This document shows positions 17,634 to 25,251 of a DNA stretch of 64,000 nucleotides, one piece after another. The stretch spans positions 1 through 64,000 of the forward strand of contig NZ_JAHLPN010000007.1 in assembly GCF_018917935.1 (NCBI RefSeq), read 5' to 3'. The position numbers and the translations under genes were made by a program. The notes beneath the pieces are model-generated. The model was not told the origin of the DNA. It made no database searches and saw only the letters and a program-made list of their open reading frames with translations. The first letter of the stretch is position 1. Every line of letters begins with the position of its first letter. This stretch comes from Kineothrix sp. MSJ-39. Lineage in GTDB: Bacteria; Bacillota; Clostridia; Lachnospirales; Lachnospiraceae.

Positions 17634-18644
17634 ATGAATGTGCTGATGAATACACAGGAGTATCTTTCTGTTATTGAAAACATCAAGCAAGAAATCAAAG
17701 ATGCACAATACCGTGCAACGATTCATGCAAATACGGATTTGCTACTTCTCTATTATGATATTGGAATGGTTATTAACGAATACAAAACTTGGGGAAATAA
17801 ATTTATTGATAATCTTTCTTATGATATTCAGATAGCTTTTCCAGAGAGAAAGGGGTATTCCGTCCGAAACCTGAAGTATATGGCAAAGTTTGCCGCTCGT
17901 TTTTCTGATAGAAAAATTGTGCAAGAGGTGCTTGCACAAATTACATGGTATCATAATATTGCTTTGATGGATAAGGTTAAAACTGCGGAAGAACATATCT
18001 GGTATGCAAATGCAACTGTAAAGAACGGATGGTCTCGAAATGTTCTTGTCCATCAGATAGAAAGCAACTTGTATCAGCGGCAGGTTCTGGCAGATAAGGT
18101 TACAAATTTTGAGAACCGTCTACCGTCTCCTCAAAGCGAGCTTGCGGTGCAGACCATGAAAGATCCGTATGTCTTTGATTTTATTCCTTTCAGGGAAGAT
18201 ATGCTTGAACGGGATATTGAGCAGGCTCTGGTTCGGGATGTTACAAAGCTTCTTCTGGAGCTTGGAACGGGATTTGCATTTTTGGGTAATCAATATCACC
18301 TGAATGTAGGTGGTGATGATTTTTATATTGATTTGCTATTTTATAACCTGAATCTTCGCTGTTATGTGGTTGTTGAATTGAAAACCGGTGACTTCAAGCC
18401 TGAATATGCAGGTCAGTTAAACTTTTATCTGTCAGCTGTGGACGGTATTTTGAAAAAAGAGCAGGACAATCCGTCCATTGGTTTGCTTCTGTGCAAAAGC
18501 AAGAATAATGTGGTTGCAGAATATTCGCTCAAGGATATTTCAAAGCCGATTGGTGTAAGCGAATACAAAATAACCAGCAGTCTGCCAGATGATCTGGAAA
18601 AGCAACTGCCATCTGTTGAGGATATTCAAAAACGAATTAAATAA
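17634..18644 (+). CDS. DUF1016/YhcG-type PDDEXK nuclease
   Basis: The 336-residue protein has an N-terminal helical DUF1016 domain (LLLLYYDIGMVINE, GYSVRNLKYMAKFA, ITWYHNIALMDKV) and a C-terminal PDDEXK nuclease domain. The acidic residue in DFYIDLLFYN and the ExK of VVVELKTG complete the active site. Such proteins are common in defence islands and next to restriction genes. It begins 52 bp after abiEii with no terminator between, so co-transcription is likely. The ATG at 17634 may compete with an in-frame ATG at 17646. DNA target unknown. Confidence 0.85.
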   Translation: MNVLMNTQEYLSVIENIKQEIKDAQYRATIHANTDLLLLYYDIGMVINEYKTWGNKFIDNLSYDIQIAFPERKGYSVRNLKYMAKFAARFSDRKIVQEVLAQITWYHNIALMDKVKTAEEHIWYANATVKNGWSRNVLVHQIESNLYQRQVLADKVTNFENRLPSPQSELAVQTMKDPYVFDFIPFREDMLERDIEQALVRDVTKLLLELGTGFAFLGNQYHLNVGGDDFYIDLLFYNLNLRCYVVVELKTGDFKPEYAGQLNFYLSAVDGILKKEQDNPSIGLLLCKSKNNVVAEYSLKDISKPIGVSEYKITSSLPDDLEKQLPSVEDIQKRIK

Positions 18645-18785
18645 ATTTAGCATCAAAATTTAAAATCAGGATACCGGAAGCTTGTTGGCTTTATATCAGA
18701 GTAATATTTTTTAGATACAACTTCCGATAAGTTCGACTTATAAGAAGCTATCATGTAAGACGATGAAGATATTCTGGTGATTCAT

Positions 18786-18923
18786 ATGGACTATTTGAAA
18801 CATAATACTAAAATGGCACTTCCTTCAGTGTTAGTATTTAGGAATGATCCAGATACTATTTCGTATGAGATTTCTTCAAAGCAAATTTCTGAAGTAACTT
18901 GTGGTGTGTTAAAAATGGCTTAG
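18786..18923 (+). pseudogene. Short ORF remnant of unknown gene
   Basis: A 45-codon frame (starts MDYLKHNTKMALPSVLVF) with coding-like composition lies in the 445 bp gap after the nuclease gene. The frame extends a few codons upstream of the ATG to a stop. There is no ribosome site. I do not recognise a family. The rest of the gap holds the tandem repeats at 18939, a weak hairpin at 19034-19066 (CCAGAAA with TTTCTGG) and the leader of the phosphatase stub. Confidence 0.35.
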
Positions 18924-18938
18924 TAGTAACCCTTTCCA

Positions 18939-18962
18939 TTTTACTACCAATTTTACTACTAA
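18939..18962 (+). repeat. Tandem 12-mers resembling integrase arm sites
   Basis: Two adjacent 12-mers, TTTTACTACCAA and TTTTACTACTAA, differ at one base. A diverged inverted copy (GGTAGTAAC) follows. They lie about 130-150 bp before the phosphatase stub start, close to the distance at which the TTTACCAA repeats of the integrated element precede the intact phosphatase start on the right. Confidence 0.4.
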
Positions 18963-19090
18963 CAGGTAGTAACAACTTGCAAGGTTCTACTCTAATTCAC
19001 CACAATCTGTAATTTCAGAGCATTTCACAAAATTTCCAGAAACCCTTGCAAGACAGGGTATTTCTGGACAAATTAAGGAGAAACAAAACT

Positions 19091-19150
19091 ATGATAAAAA
19101 TCCTATTCATCTGCCACGGCAACATACTAACCTTGATTAAAAATACTTGA
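19091..19150 (+). pseudogene. 5' stub of the low-molecular-weight tyrosine phosphatase gene
   Basis: An ATG after a strong AAGGAG site opens a frame MIKILFICHGNI, the N-terminus of a low-molecular-weight phosphatase, then runs into foreign codons and stops after 19 residues. It matches the intact gene at 29995 (MRKIKILFICHGNI) up to the 14 bp core and diverges after it. This is the original gene start, cut off from its body by the element inserted at 19112. Confidence 0.85.
19112..19125 (+). repeat. attL core, 14 bp
   Basis: TGCCACGGCAACAT is identical to 30022-30035. It encodes part of the CHGNI segment of the phosphatase P-loop. Flanking bases also match loosely (TTCATC here, TTTATT at the right end) because both sides are phosphatase coding sequence. 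Confidence 0.88.
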
Positions 19151-19183
19151 TTTTACAGTGTTTTAGGGATGTTACAGTAGATT

Positions 19184-19204
19184 TTTACCAACGATTTACC
19201 AAAG
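19184..19204 (+). repeat. Probable left integrase arm-type sites
   Basis: Two direct copies of TTTACCAA (19184 and 19195, 11 bp apart) lie about 70-80 bp inside attL. Two matching copies occur near the right end at 29874-29895 in the same orientation. Tyrosine integrases of the Tn916 kind use such subterminal repeats for their N-terminal arm-binding domain. Confidence 0.6.
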
Positions 19205-19272
19205 CTATTTGAGTAGAGGATAAACTACTCAGGATATGTAAAGAGAAGTATTATAATAGAGTCCTAGCAAAG

Positions 19273-19300
19273 AAAAATCCGCAATTTAGCGGATTTTTTT
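19273..19300. terminator. Bidirectional terminator at the element's left end
   Basis: AAAAATCCGC and its complement (19289-19298) form a 10 bp stem with loop AATTTA and T-runs on both strands. The stop codon of the XRE regulator gene lies within the hairpin. Confidence 0.85.
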
Positions 19301-19789
19301 AATACATTCGTTAAATAAAAGCAATCTGTTAATCTTATCATCATAAAATTCTTTTTGCTGTTCAATCACAGCTTTATCATTATCCTCATAGGCAATTAAA
19401 TCCATCTGTTGTTTACAATTTAGATAAGAACAAATAGCTTCATTTATTTGTGAATCTTCAAATATCATGTGTATGCTGCTGGGGATGTAGTTGCCATCTT
19501 TATCCTTATCAGCAGATATTTTCAATGGGGATTGTTCGTTAAGCTTCATAACTAAAGAAAGAACATCACTAACAGTATTAATATCGTAATCAAGAAATAC
19601 AGTTACGCTAATGCCAAGAGCTTCTGCTATTTTTTGAAGCTGATCTGGTTTTGGATTTCGTTCACCGCTTTCATATTTCTTTATGGTAGATAAATAAATA
19701 CCGGACTGTTTTGATAATTCGTCCTGTGTCATATCTTTTAATTTTCTATATTTTTGAATTTTACTTCCAATTGAATGTCTATTATCCAT
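19286..19789 (-). CDS. XRE-family repressor of the integrative element
   Basis: The 167-residue protein has an N-terminal XRE helix-turn-helix (residues about 8-65: MTQDELSKQSGIYLSTIKKYESGERNP in order) and a C-terminal region without a recognised domain. It is transcribed toward the left end and away from the element's other genes, as in phage and ICE immunity regulators. GGTGAT precedes the ATG. Dyads of the type CCACAAATGTGG lie in its divergent control region and again at the integrase promoter, so it probably controls both lysogeny-like maintenance and int. Confidence 0.85.
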   Translation of the reverse strand: MDNRHSIGSKIQKYRKLKDMTQDELSKQSGIYLSTIKKYESGERNPKPDQLQKIAEALGISVTVFLDYDINTVSDVLSLVMKLNEQSPLKISADKDKDGNYIPSSIHMIFEDSQINEAICSYLNCKQQMDLIAYEDNDKAVIEQQKEFYDDKINRLLLFNECIKKIR

Positions 19790-19836
19790 TAATAATCACC
19801 TCAAACAAATTGATATGAATATTTTAACACAGAGTT

Positions 19837-19923
19837 CACAAAAGTGGTACATTATTTTGAAAATATATTGACAACCACAAATGTGGACTATATAATAAAA
19901 ATACGAACAGACCACAAATGAGG
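19837..19923. promoter_or_regulatory. Divergent promoters with three repressor-like dyads
   Basis: On the plus strand TTGACA (19868-19873), 17 bp and TATAAT (19891-19896) form a consensus promoter with the dyad CCACAAATGTGG (19875-19886) in its spacer. A second copy, CCACAAATGAGG, is at 19912-19923. A third, CACAAAAGTGG, starts at 19837 and overlaps the -35 region of an extended -10 promoter (TGTTAAAAT on the minus strand) for the XRE gene. Confidence 0.75.
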
Positions 19924-20122
19924 ACTAACATAAAAAGAATAGATATGTTGAAAATACTTCTTTTGGCGAAGTTCAAGGATTCAAAATTTTGCTATATCAT
20001 AATCCTGCGAGTTGCAAAGCAGCTCATACAATTGAATAACAATTACAGATATAGTGATAATTCCGGTTCAGATACCTGATGGAAATCAAATATACTTGCG
20101 AAGAGTGCTGAAGGATTGAGAA

Positions 20123-20170
20123 ATGAAAGTGGAGCGAGTAAGGGTAGTCAATACTGTTGCGGAAGGATAA
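20123..20170 (+). CDS. Short ORF in the element leader (MKVERVRVVNTVAEG)
   Basis: This is a 15-codon ORF, the first of a chain of very short frames in the 440 bp between the regulator promoter and the chimeric gene. It has a weak AAGGATTGAG upstream. It could be a translated leader or the residue of a longer gene. I have no family for it. The sequence before it (19924-20122) holds no recognisable gene. Confidence 0.35.
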   Translation: MKVERVRVVNTVAEG

Positions 20171-20176
20171 TAAACT

Positions 20177-20251
20177 ATGAAGGTGTTCAAAGGGAACTTC
20201 CTGGCTCTCGAAAAGGCGGTAGAGAGGATAGCATTATTTAATTTAACTTAA
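20177..20251 (+). CDS. Short ORF in the element leader (24 residues)
   Basis: A 24-codon frame, MKVFKGNFLALEKAVERIAL followed by FNLT, begins 6 bp after the previous ORF with GGAAGGATAA ahead of it. Its last stop base is the first base of the next ATG (TAATG). The overlapping arrangement suggests coupled translation. Function unknown. Confidence 0.4.
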   Translation: MKVFKGNFLALEKAVERIALFNLT

Positions 20252-20370
20252 TGCGTCGTAAACGCAGATGCGGCTTATCTGTAATTCCTATGTGTGCAGG
20301 CAAATGGGAAAAAAGCACACCTACATGGCATGAGCCGTGTAGAAAGCAGGTAAGTAGTGAATGGAATTAA
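20251..20370 (+). CDS. Short basic ORF in the element leader (39 residues)
   Basis: This 39-codon frame starts MRRKRRCGLSVIPMCAGKWE and is strongly basic with three cysteines. It starts on the stop of the previous ORF and overlaps the start of the chimeric gene by 10 bp in another frame. Such chains recur in conjugative elements as leader regions, but I cannot assign a role. It may be a real small protein or a translated control region. Confidence 0.4.
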   Translation: MRRKRRCGLSVIPMCAGKWEKSTPTWHEPCRKQVSSEWN

Positions 20371-21608
20371 CTTTTAAAGGTGTGGATATAAGCACTGAGG
20401 AAAAGTTCGTCAGCTACATTAATTCACTGAATACAGCGATAATGAAGCAAAATGCCATGAATGAAATCAAGCAGGATTTATATGATGTTTCTTATTTGAA
20501 AAAGCGTTACCGAAAGATTGTAGCCAGAAATGAGAAAGCAGCTGCACTTGTTGCAGGCACTTATTATGTAAAAGAGATTACCGCACCAAAGGGATATGTC
20601 CTTTCCGGTAAGGTTCATACACTTAATGTAAAAGCAGGACAGACAACGGGAATCTCTGCAACTGATAAGGAACAGCTTGGAGCAATCACAATCTATAAAG
20701 AGGGTGAAGTGTTAAGCTCTTGGAACGGAAGCAATTTCACTTATGAGAAAAAGAAGCTTCAGGGAGCAACATTCAAAGTGACTGCCGGAGCAGATATCTA
20801 TAAGGCAGATGGTACAAAGGTATATAGTGCAGGCGATGTTGTGGCAGAAAGCCTTACAACAGGAACTGACGGACAGGTAGTATTATCCGATGATGAGATA
20901 ATCGTCATAGATCCAATGAACGAATACTTTGATATTGCCGAGACTTATGGCGGAACTGTAGTAAATATGTCTACCTACACGGATAACTATGTGAATCCGC
21001 TGGAGATGGATGTATGGAGCCTTGATCCGAATGATTCAAAGGGAATGGTAAGAGAAAAGGGCGAGTTTATGCTTGGACTTTGTGAGCAGTGCATCGGTGA
21101 CAGTTTAAATTCAAGACAGAAGTCAATCATCGACCGCTGTGTGAGAAAGCTCTATATCGACATTGCAAGGAGTAAAGAGAAGTATATCCCTGTAATGAGT
21201 GATTTCTACGATATCCTTATGGCGCAGCCGGAGGACGAGGCAAAGGACATTGCATTGTCACTAGAGCTTTTCGTAAATGGTTCACTTAACATCTTCAATC
21301 ACCAGACAAATGTGGATGTGGATAACAGATTTACAGTATATGGCATCAGGGACTTGGGTACAGAACTTAGTCCTATCACAATGCTTGTTATGATGGAATC
21401 CATTCAGAACAGGATTGTTGAGAATGGCAAGAGAGGCAAGGCAACATGGCTCTATATTGATGAGTTCCATGTCCTGCTTAATTCCGAGTATTCTGCAAAA
21501 TACTTGCAGCAGCTCTGGAAGAAGGTAAGAAAGCAGGGAGGTCTTTGTACCGGTATCACGCAGAATGTAGTCGATCTGTTGCAGAATTACACAGCAATCT
21601 GGCTATGA
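20361..21608 (+). pseudogene. Chimeric ORF: unknown N-terminus, SpaA-like domain, VirB4/TraE fragment
   Basis: This 415-residue frame is built from three unrelated parts. Residues 1 to about 60 are a helical segment of unknown origin. Residues about 63-178 are part of a Cna-B/SpaA-type surface protein (GTYYVKEITAPKGYVLSG, GATFKVTAG, LTTGTDGQVVLS). From about 178 (DEIIVIDPMNEYFDIAETYGG) to the end it is the second half of a VirB4/TraE conjugation ATPase, including Walker B-like ATWLYIDEFHVLL but lacking the Walker A loop. The end is cut at QNVVDLLQNYTA. The simplest reading is two internal deletions that happened to keep frame. It cannot be a working conjugation ATPase. Confidence 0.8.
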
Positions 21609-21634
21609 ATGTGCAGCTTGATAAGGAAGAGCAT

Positions 21635-21844
21635 ATGGAGAATGTGAAGGAGCAGGAACAGACAGAGCCGGAGAGGGCAGAAACTGAGCGAGTGGAAGCA
21701 GAGATTGTATATTCACCAATGGTCGCTGAACCGCAAGAGTATCAGTATAATGCAGATGCATTTGAGGCTAGAGGTGTGGATGAGGTGAAGCAGGAAGCGG
21801 CACATAAGGAAGTATCGAAGGTAAGAGAAGATAAAGCCAGATAG
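21635..21844 (+). pseudogene. Acidic C-terminal remnant of a conjugation-module protein
   Basis: A 69-codon frame starting MENVKEQEQTEPERAETERV, very rich in Glu, follows the broken VirB4 fragment. The frame is also open upstream, through the VirB4 codons in a shifted frame, so this is probably the tail of another gene joined at the deletion. A GGAAGAG site before the ATG could allow expression. No family is recognised. Confidence 0.4.
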
Positions 21845-21979
21845 ATGTGAGGACGTGGGAGAGATTCTGCGTCCTTTTTTAATGCGGATAAATATGATAG
21901 ATGTTATAATGTGAAAAGATAAGTGCGAAACATGTGCTATACTAGCAAAAGTTGTTAATTACATAAAGGTGGGAGAAAT

Positions 21980-22666
21980 TTGACAAAAAGTAAAAAGACA
22001 AAAATACATAAAAAGGTAGATGGTCAGCTTTTTCAGATGAATAAAACATTTAGTAATCTCAAGATGAAACAGAAGGATAAGATTACAGGCTGGGTGTTTG
22101 ATGAATACAAAAGATATGTTACAGAGCATGATAAAGCACCTGATTTACTGGCAGATGAACAGATTGTTGAAGCTGTACTTGATAAGATAAATGAGGCACA
22201 AATCTGGATACCTGATGGAGAGATATACGATTATTATCGAAGAAAGAAGCCACAACTTCAAAAGAGGCTAGATAATGAAAAGGTGATTAAGTTTAAATCC
22301 TATGTCAGTTTTTATAAGAGCATTGTTGATCAGGACAGGGCATCCGTTGTTATATGCAATCTCAAGCATGAGATTATCTACATGAATCCGGCAGCTGTTA
22401 TCAGCTATGCAAAGCGAGGTGGCGATAAACTTATTGGAAGAAGTCTGTTAGATTGTCATAATCCGGAATCCAGAGATAAAATACAGCAGGTAGTGGAATG
22501 GTTTGCAGCAAATGAAAGCCATAATATCGTCTATACTTTTCATAATGAGAAACAGAATAAAGATGTTTACATGGTGGCACTCAGAGATGAGGGTAAGCTG
22601 ATAGGATATTATGAGAAACATGAATATCGAAATGTAGAAACTATGAAACTATACGATTTGTGGTGA
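21980..22666 (+). CDS. PAS-domain protein, first gene of the cargo operon
   Basis: The 228-residue protein has a basic N-terminus, a helical segment (KDKITGWVFDEYKRYVTEH) and a C-terminal PAS domain (residues about 112-220: ASVVICNLKHEIIYMNPAAV, IGRSLLDCH). PAS domains sense ligands or redox state; no output domain follows, so it may act by binding a partner. The start is TTG after GGTGGGAG. A TATACT (21937-21942) may be a -10. It is 4 bp ahead of the DUF4186 gene in a run of seven genes with almost no spacing. Confidence 0.7.
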   Translation: MTKSKKTKIHKKVDGQLFQMNKTFSNLKMKQKDKITGWVFDEYKRYVTEHDKAPDLLADEQIVEAVLDKINEAQIWIPDGEIYDYYRRKKPQLQKRLDNEKVIKFKSYVSFYKSIVDQDRASVVICNLKHEIIYMNPAAVISYAKRGGDKLIGRSLLDCHNPESRDKIQQVVEWFAANESHNIVYTFHNEKQNKDVYMVALRDEGKLIGYYEKHEYRNVETMKLYDLW

Positions 22667-22670
22667 TGAT

Positions 22671-23051
22671 ATGACTAAGGATGAATGGTACAGGCAGTTA
22701 TTTGAGCGACTGGATAATTCCAAGTTCAGAAGCAGTTTCCATCTGAAGCAGAAAGATATTGATTACATAAATGAAAAAGGTCTTGATACAATAAGACAAC
22801 ATGCAAAGGATTTTATAGCAAAGAGAGAAGCTCCGGCATATATAGCAAATGATGGCAAGCAGACACCTATGCGTGGACATCCAGTATTTATTGCTCAGCA
22901 CGCAACAGCAACATGCTGCAGGGAGTGCATCCGAAAGTGGCATAAAATGCAACCCGGCAAGGAATTGAGTCAGGTGCAGCAGGATTATCTTGTAGATGTA
23001 ATTATGACATGGATTCAAAAAGAAATGGGGAGGCAGGAACATAAATCATGA
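22671..23051 (+). CDS. DUF4186 family protein
   Basis: The 126-residue protein matches my memory of the DUF4186 family: FHLKQKDIDYINEKGLDTIRQHAKDFIAKRE, then MRGHPVFIAQHATATCCRECIRKWH. The conserved His and the CCREC cysteines suggest metal binding, with no known activity. It lies 4 bp after the PAS gene and overlaps the next gene by 4 bp (ATGA). Confidence 0.75.
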   Translation: MTKDEWYRQLFERLDNSKFRSSFHLKQKDIDYINEKGLDTIRQHAKDFIAKREAPAYIANDGKQTPMRGHPVFIAQHATATCCRECIRKWHKMQPGKELSQVQQDYLVDVIMTWIQKEMGRQEHKS

Positions 23052-23419
23052 GTTTAAAAAATGTATTGATTATTGTTGATAACATTGACGAATCAATTGA
23101 TTTTTATGAAGAATTGTTTGGATTGCGTGTGATTACAAGGATGGAAGGTAATGTGATAATGTCTGAGGGGCTTGTGTTGCAGGATGTAGATGTATGGTAT
23201 GATAGTACAAAAATACATACAACTCCACATAACAATATGACGGAACTTTATTTTGAAGATAATGATATAGAAGGTATTATTGAAAAACTGGAGTCTGGCA
23301 AGTATGTTGTAAGTTATGTTACGGAATTAACGGAACTTGAAGGTGGACAGAAACTTGTAAGATTCTATGATCCGTCAGGAAATCTTATAGAAGTACGCAC
23401 ACCAGTTAATTACAACTGA
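23048..23419 (+). CDS. VOC (glyoxalase/bleomycin-resistance) superfamily protein
   Basis: The 123-residue single-domain protein has paired beta-alpha-beta-beta-beta units of the vicinal oxygen chelate fold: VDNIDESIDFYEELFGLRV at the start and VRFYDPSGNLIEVRTP at the end. Members range from lyases and dioxygenases to drug-binding proteins; the usual metal ligands are not obvious here apart from the C-terminal Glu. It is translationally coupled to the DUF4186 gene. Confidence 0.8.
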   Translation: MSLKNVLIIVDNIDESIDFYEELFGLRVITRMEGNVIMSEGLVLQDVDVWYDSTKIHTTPHNNMTELYFEDNDIEGIIEKLESGKYVVSYVTELTELEGGQKLVRFYDPSGNLIEVRTPVNYN

Positions 23420-23439
23420 AGAAAGTGGATTTGAGGAAA

Positions 23440-23913
23440 ATGCAGATATTTGTAGATGCAGATGCGTGTCCAGTAGTGGACATTGTAGAGACAATAGCAG
23501 AGAAATACAACATTTCAGCCACCTTGTTATGTGATACGAATCATATTTTGTATTCTGATTACAGCGAGGTGATTGTAGTAGGTGCAGGAGCAGATGCAGT
23601 AGATTATAAACTGATCAGCATTTGCCATAAAGGGGATGTGGTAGTATCGCAGGATTATGGCGTCGCTGCTATGGCACTTGGGAAGGGTGCATATGCTATT
23701 CACCAATCCGGCAAGTGGTATACGAATGAGAACATAGATCAGATGCTTATGGAGCGGCATCTTAACAAGAAGGCAAGACGCAGCTCTCACAAGAATCATA
23801 TGAAAGGACCGAGAAAGCGTACAGAAGAAGATGACGTACGCTTTGCACAGTCCTTTGAAAAACTTATACTGATGGCAAGATCAAAAGAAGGTGCTCAGAG
23901 TGGGAATATTTAA
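23440..23913 (+). CDS. YaiI/YqxD family protein (DUF188)
   Basis: The 157-residue protein begins MQIFVDADACPVVDIVE and contains DTNH, VVVGAGADAVDY, VVSQDYGVAAMAL and the basic tail region RRSSHKNHMKGPRKR, all hallmarks of DUF188 proteins, which have a PIN-like fold. In-frame GTG (23425) and TTG (23431) codons exist, but the ATG at 23440 gives the family N-terminus. The gene usually sits in chromosomes, so its presence inside this mobile cargo run is unusual. Confidence 0.85.
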   Translation: MQIFVDADACPVVDIVETIAEKYNISATLLCDTNHILYSDYSEVIVVGAGADAVDYKLISICHKGDVVVSQDYGVAAMALGKGAYAIHQSGKWYTNENIDQMLMERHLNKKARRSSHKNHMKGPRKRTEEDDVRFAQSFEKLILMARSKEGAQSGNI

Positions 23914-24118
23914 GAAAAAGACAGTTACAAAGACATATGATAAGGGAAATAAGAAACCAGTAATCAAGGCGAGCATTTGTAATGGTGAGCAGGTTGCAGG
24001 CTTTAAGGACCTTCATACAGGGAAGATAGAAGAGGTTATGTTGATTAAGAATCAAGCAGATCTTGATGTATTCAAGAAAATGTATGGAATAGATGGAGAG
24101 ATAGAGAAGGAATACTGA
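23900..24118 (+). CDS. Small conserved-looking protein of unknown function
   Basis: The 72-residue protein starts GIFKKKTVTKTYDKGNKKPV and ends in an acidic tail. It contains the phrase GEQVAGFKDLHTGKIEEVML. I recall similar Clostridial proteins with misleading database names, so I give no function. The GTG at 23900 follows AAGAAGG; it overlaps the DUF188 gene by 14 bp and is 1 bp from the next ATG. Confidence 0.6.
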   Translation: MGIFKKKTVTKTYDKGNKKPVIKASICNGEQVAGFKDLHTGKIEEVMLIKNQADLDVFKKMYGIDGEIEKEY

Positions 24119-24119
24119 T

Positions 24120-24461
24120 ATGAATATACAGATATTTGGAACGAAGAAATGCAATGATACTAAGAAGGCGGAGCGTTTTTTCAAGGAGCGGGGCATAAAG
24201 TATCAGTTCATTGATATGAAAGAAAAAGGTATGAGCAAAGGAGAATTTAATTCGGTAGCTCAGGCAAATGGTGGATTAGAAAATATGGTTAACTGGGATG
24301 GCAAGGACAAGGATTTACTTGCTCTTATTAAGTATATCGCAGATGAAGATAAGCTCGAAAAGGTACTTGAGAATCCACAAGTAATTAAAATACCAGTAGT
24401 AAGAAACGGAAAGCAATCAACACTTGGTTATCAGCCGGATATTTGGAAAGGATGGAACTAA
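24120..24461 (+). CDS. ArsC/Spx-family thioredoxin-fold protein
   Basis: The 113-residue protein begins IFGTKKCNDTKKAERFFKERGIKYQFIDMKEKGMSKGEF, the pattern of the ArsC/Spx/YffB family, with a single Cys in KKCND instead of the CxxC of Spx. The C-terminal KIPVVRNGKQSTLGYQPDIWKGW is also typical. It may be an arsenate reductase-like thiol protein or a regulator; the substrate is not evident. It runs directly into the macrodomain gene (TAAATG). Confidence 0.8.
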   Translation: MNIQIFGTKKCNDTKKAERFFKERGIKYQFIDMKEKGMSKGEFNSVAQANGGLENMVNWDGKDKDLLALIKYIADEDKLEKVLENPQVIKIPVVRNGKQSTLGYQPDIWKGWN

Positions 24462-24707
24462 ATGTACTTAATTAAGACTTTAATGGGAGATATAACAAAA
24501 GTAACAGATGTGCAGGCAATTGTGAATGCAGCAAACAACTCTCTTCTTGGCGGAGGTGGTGTAGATGGTGCAATTCACAGAGCAGCAGGACCGGAGCTTC
24601 TGGCGGAGTGCAGGACACTTCACGGATGTGAGACTGGAGAAGCAAAGATAACAAAAGCCTATAATCTGCCATGTGATTATGTGATACATACTGTAGGACC
24701 GATGTAG
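24462..24707 (+). pseudogene. Truncated macrodomain (ADP-ribose-binding) protein
   Basis: The frame encodes 81 residues of a macrodomain: [36 protein letters not shown], the ADP-ribose-binding loop, then [11 protein letters not shown] and a stop. Full macrodomains need about 160-180 residues, so the second half is lost. The break at about 24704 lies just before tnpV, so insertion of the tet(O) cassette is the likely cause. Confidence 0.85.
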
Positions 24708-24758
24708 GACGGATTTTGCGGACATTCAAAATAAAAAAGAATGTGGAGGTAACAGACA

Positions 24759-25133
24759 ATGGCAAAATCATTATTTGAGGAACTGGGCGGCAAATACGAA
24801 AGGCAAGGGGATTATTTGATACCGTGCTTAACTGTACCCGCCGAAGAAGAACAGGCAATAGGCATCTGGGGGCAACGGCATTTAGATTATCTAAAACAGT
24901 ACCGTAAAGTTACATACACCAATCTTCTTACAAGCGGCAGGCTAAACGCCTACCTTGCCGACATCAACAGACAGGCACAGGAACGCTTTGAAAGGCTCAT
25001 AGAGGGTATGAAACAGGCACAGGGCATAACGGAACAGCTAAAGGCAGAAAACGCCTTAGAATGGACAGGATGCCTCAATAACATAAGGGCTTGTGCGAGG
25101 GAGATTGTGGAAAAGGAAATTATTTTTGCATAA
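24759..25133 (+). CDS. tnpV: TnpV-family transposon-encoded protein
   Basis: The 124-residue protein matches TnpV proteins found in Clostridial transposons and beside tet genes (FEELGGKYERQGDYLIPCL, GIWGQRHLDYLKQYRKVTYTNLLTSGRL). Their role is not clear; in Tn4451-type elements they accompany the transposition genes. GGAGG precedes the ATG. It is the first gene of the inserted resistance cassette and is closed by a terminator. Confidence 0.8.
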   Translation: MAKSLFEELGGKYERQGDYLIPCLTVPAEEEQAIGIWGQRHLDYLKQYRKVTYTNLLTSGRLNAYLADINRQAQERFERLIEGMKQAQGITEQLKAENALEWTGCLNNIRACAREIVEKEIIFA

Positions 25134-25143
25134 ACAGATGATT

Positions 25144-25174
25144 AGTGGCAGGGGGAAATCCTGCCGCTTTTTCT
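25144..25174 (+). terminator. Terminator after tnpV
   Basis: A 9 bp stem (AGTGGCAGG with CCTGCCGCT, one G-U pair) is followed by TTTTTCT. It separates tnpV from the tet(O) promoter. Confidence 0.75.
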
Positions 25175-25190
25175 GCTTTAGTTTGTCAGC

Positions 25191-25219
25191 TTGACAAATA
25201 AAGGGTTAAGGAATATAAT
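25191..25219 (+). promoter_or_regulatory. tet(O) promoter
   Basis: A perfect consensus promoter: TTGACA (25191-25196), 17 bp, TATAAT (25214-25219). It lies about 280 bp before the tet(O) start, leaving room for the attenuating leader. Confidence 0.9.
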
Positions 25220-25251
25220 TAGATTCAGTATTATACAAGGAGTTAATAAAT

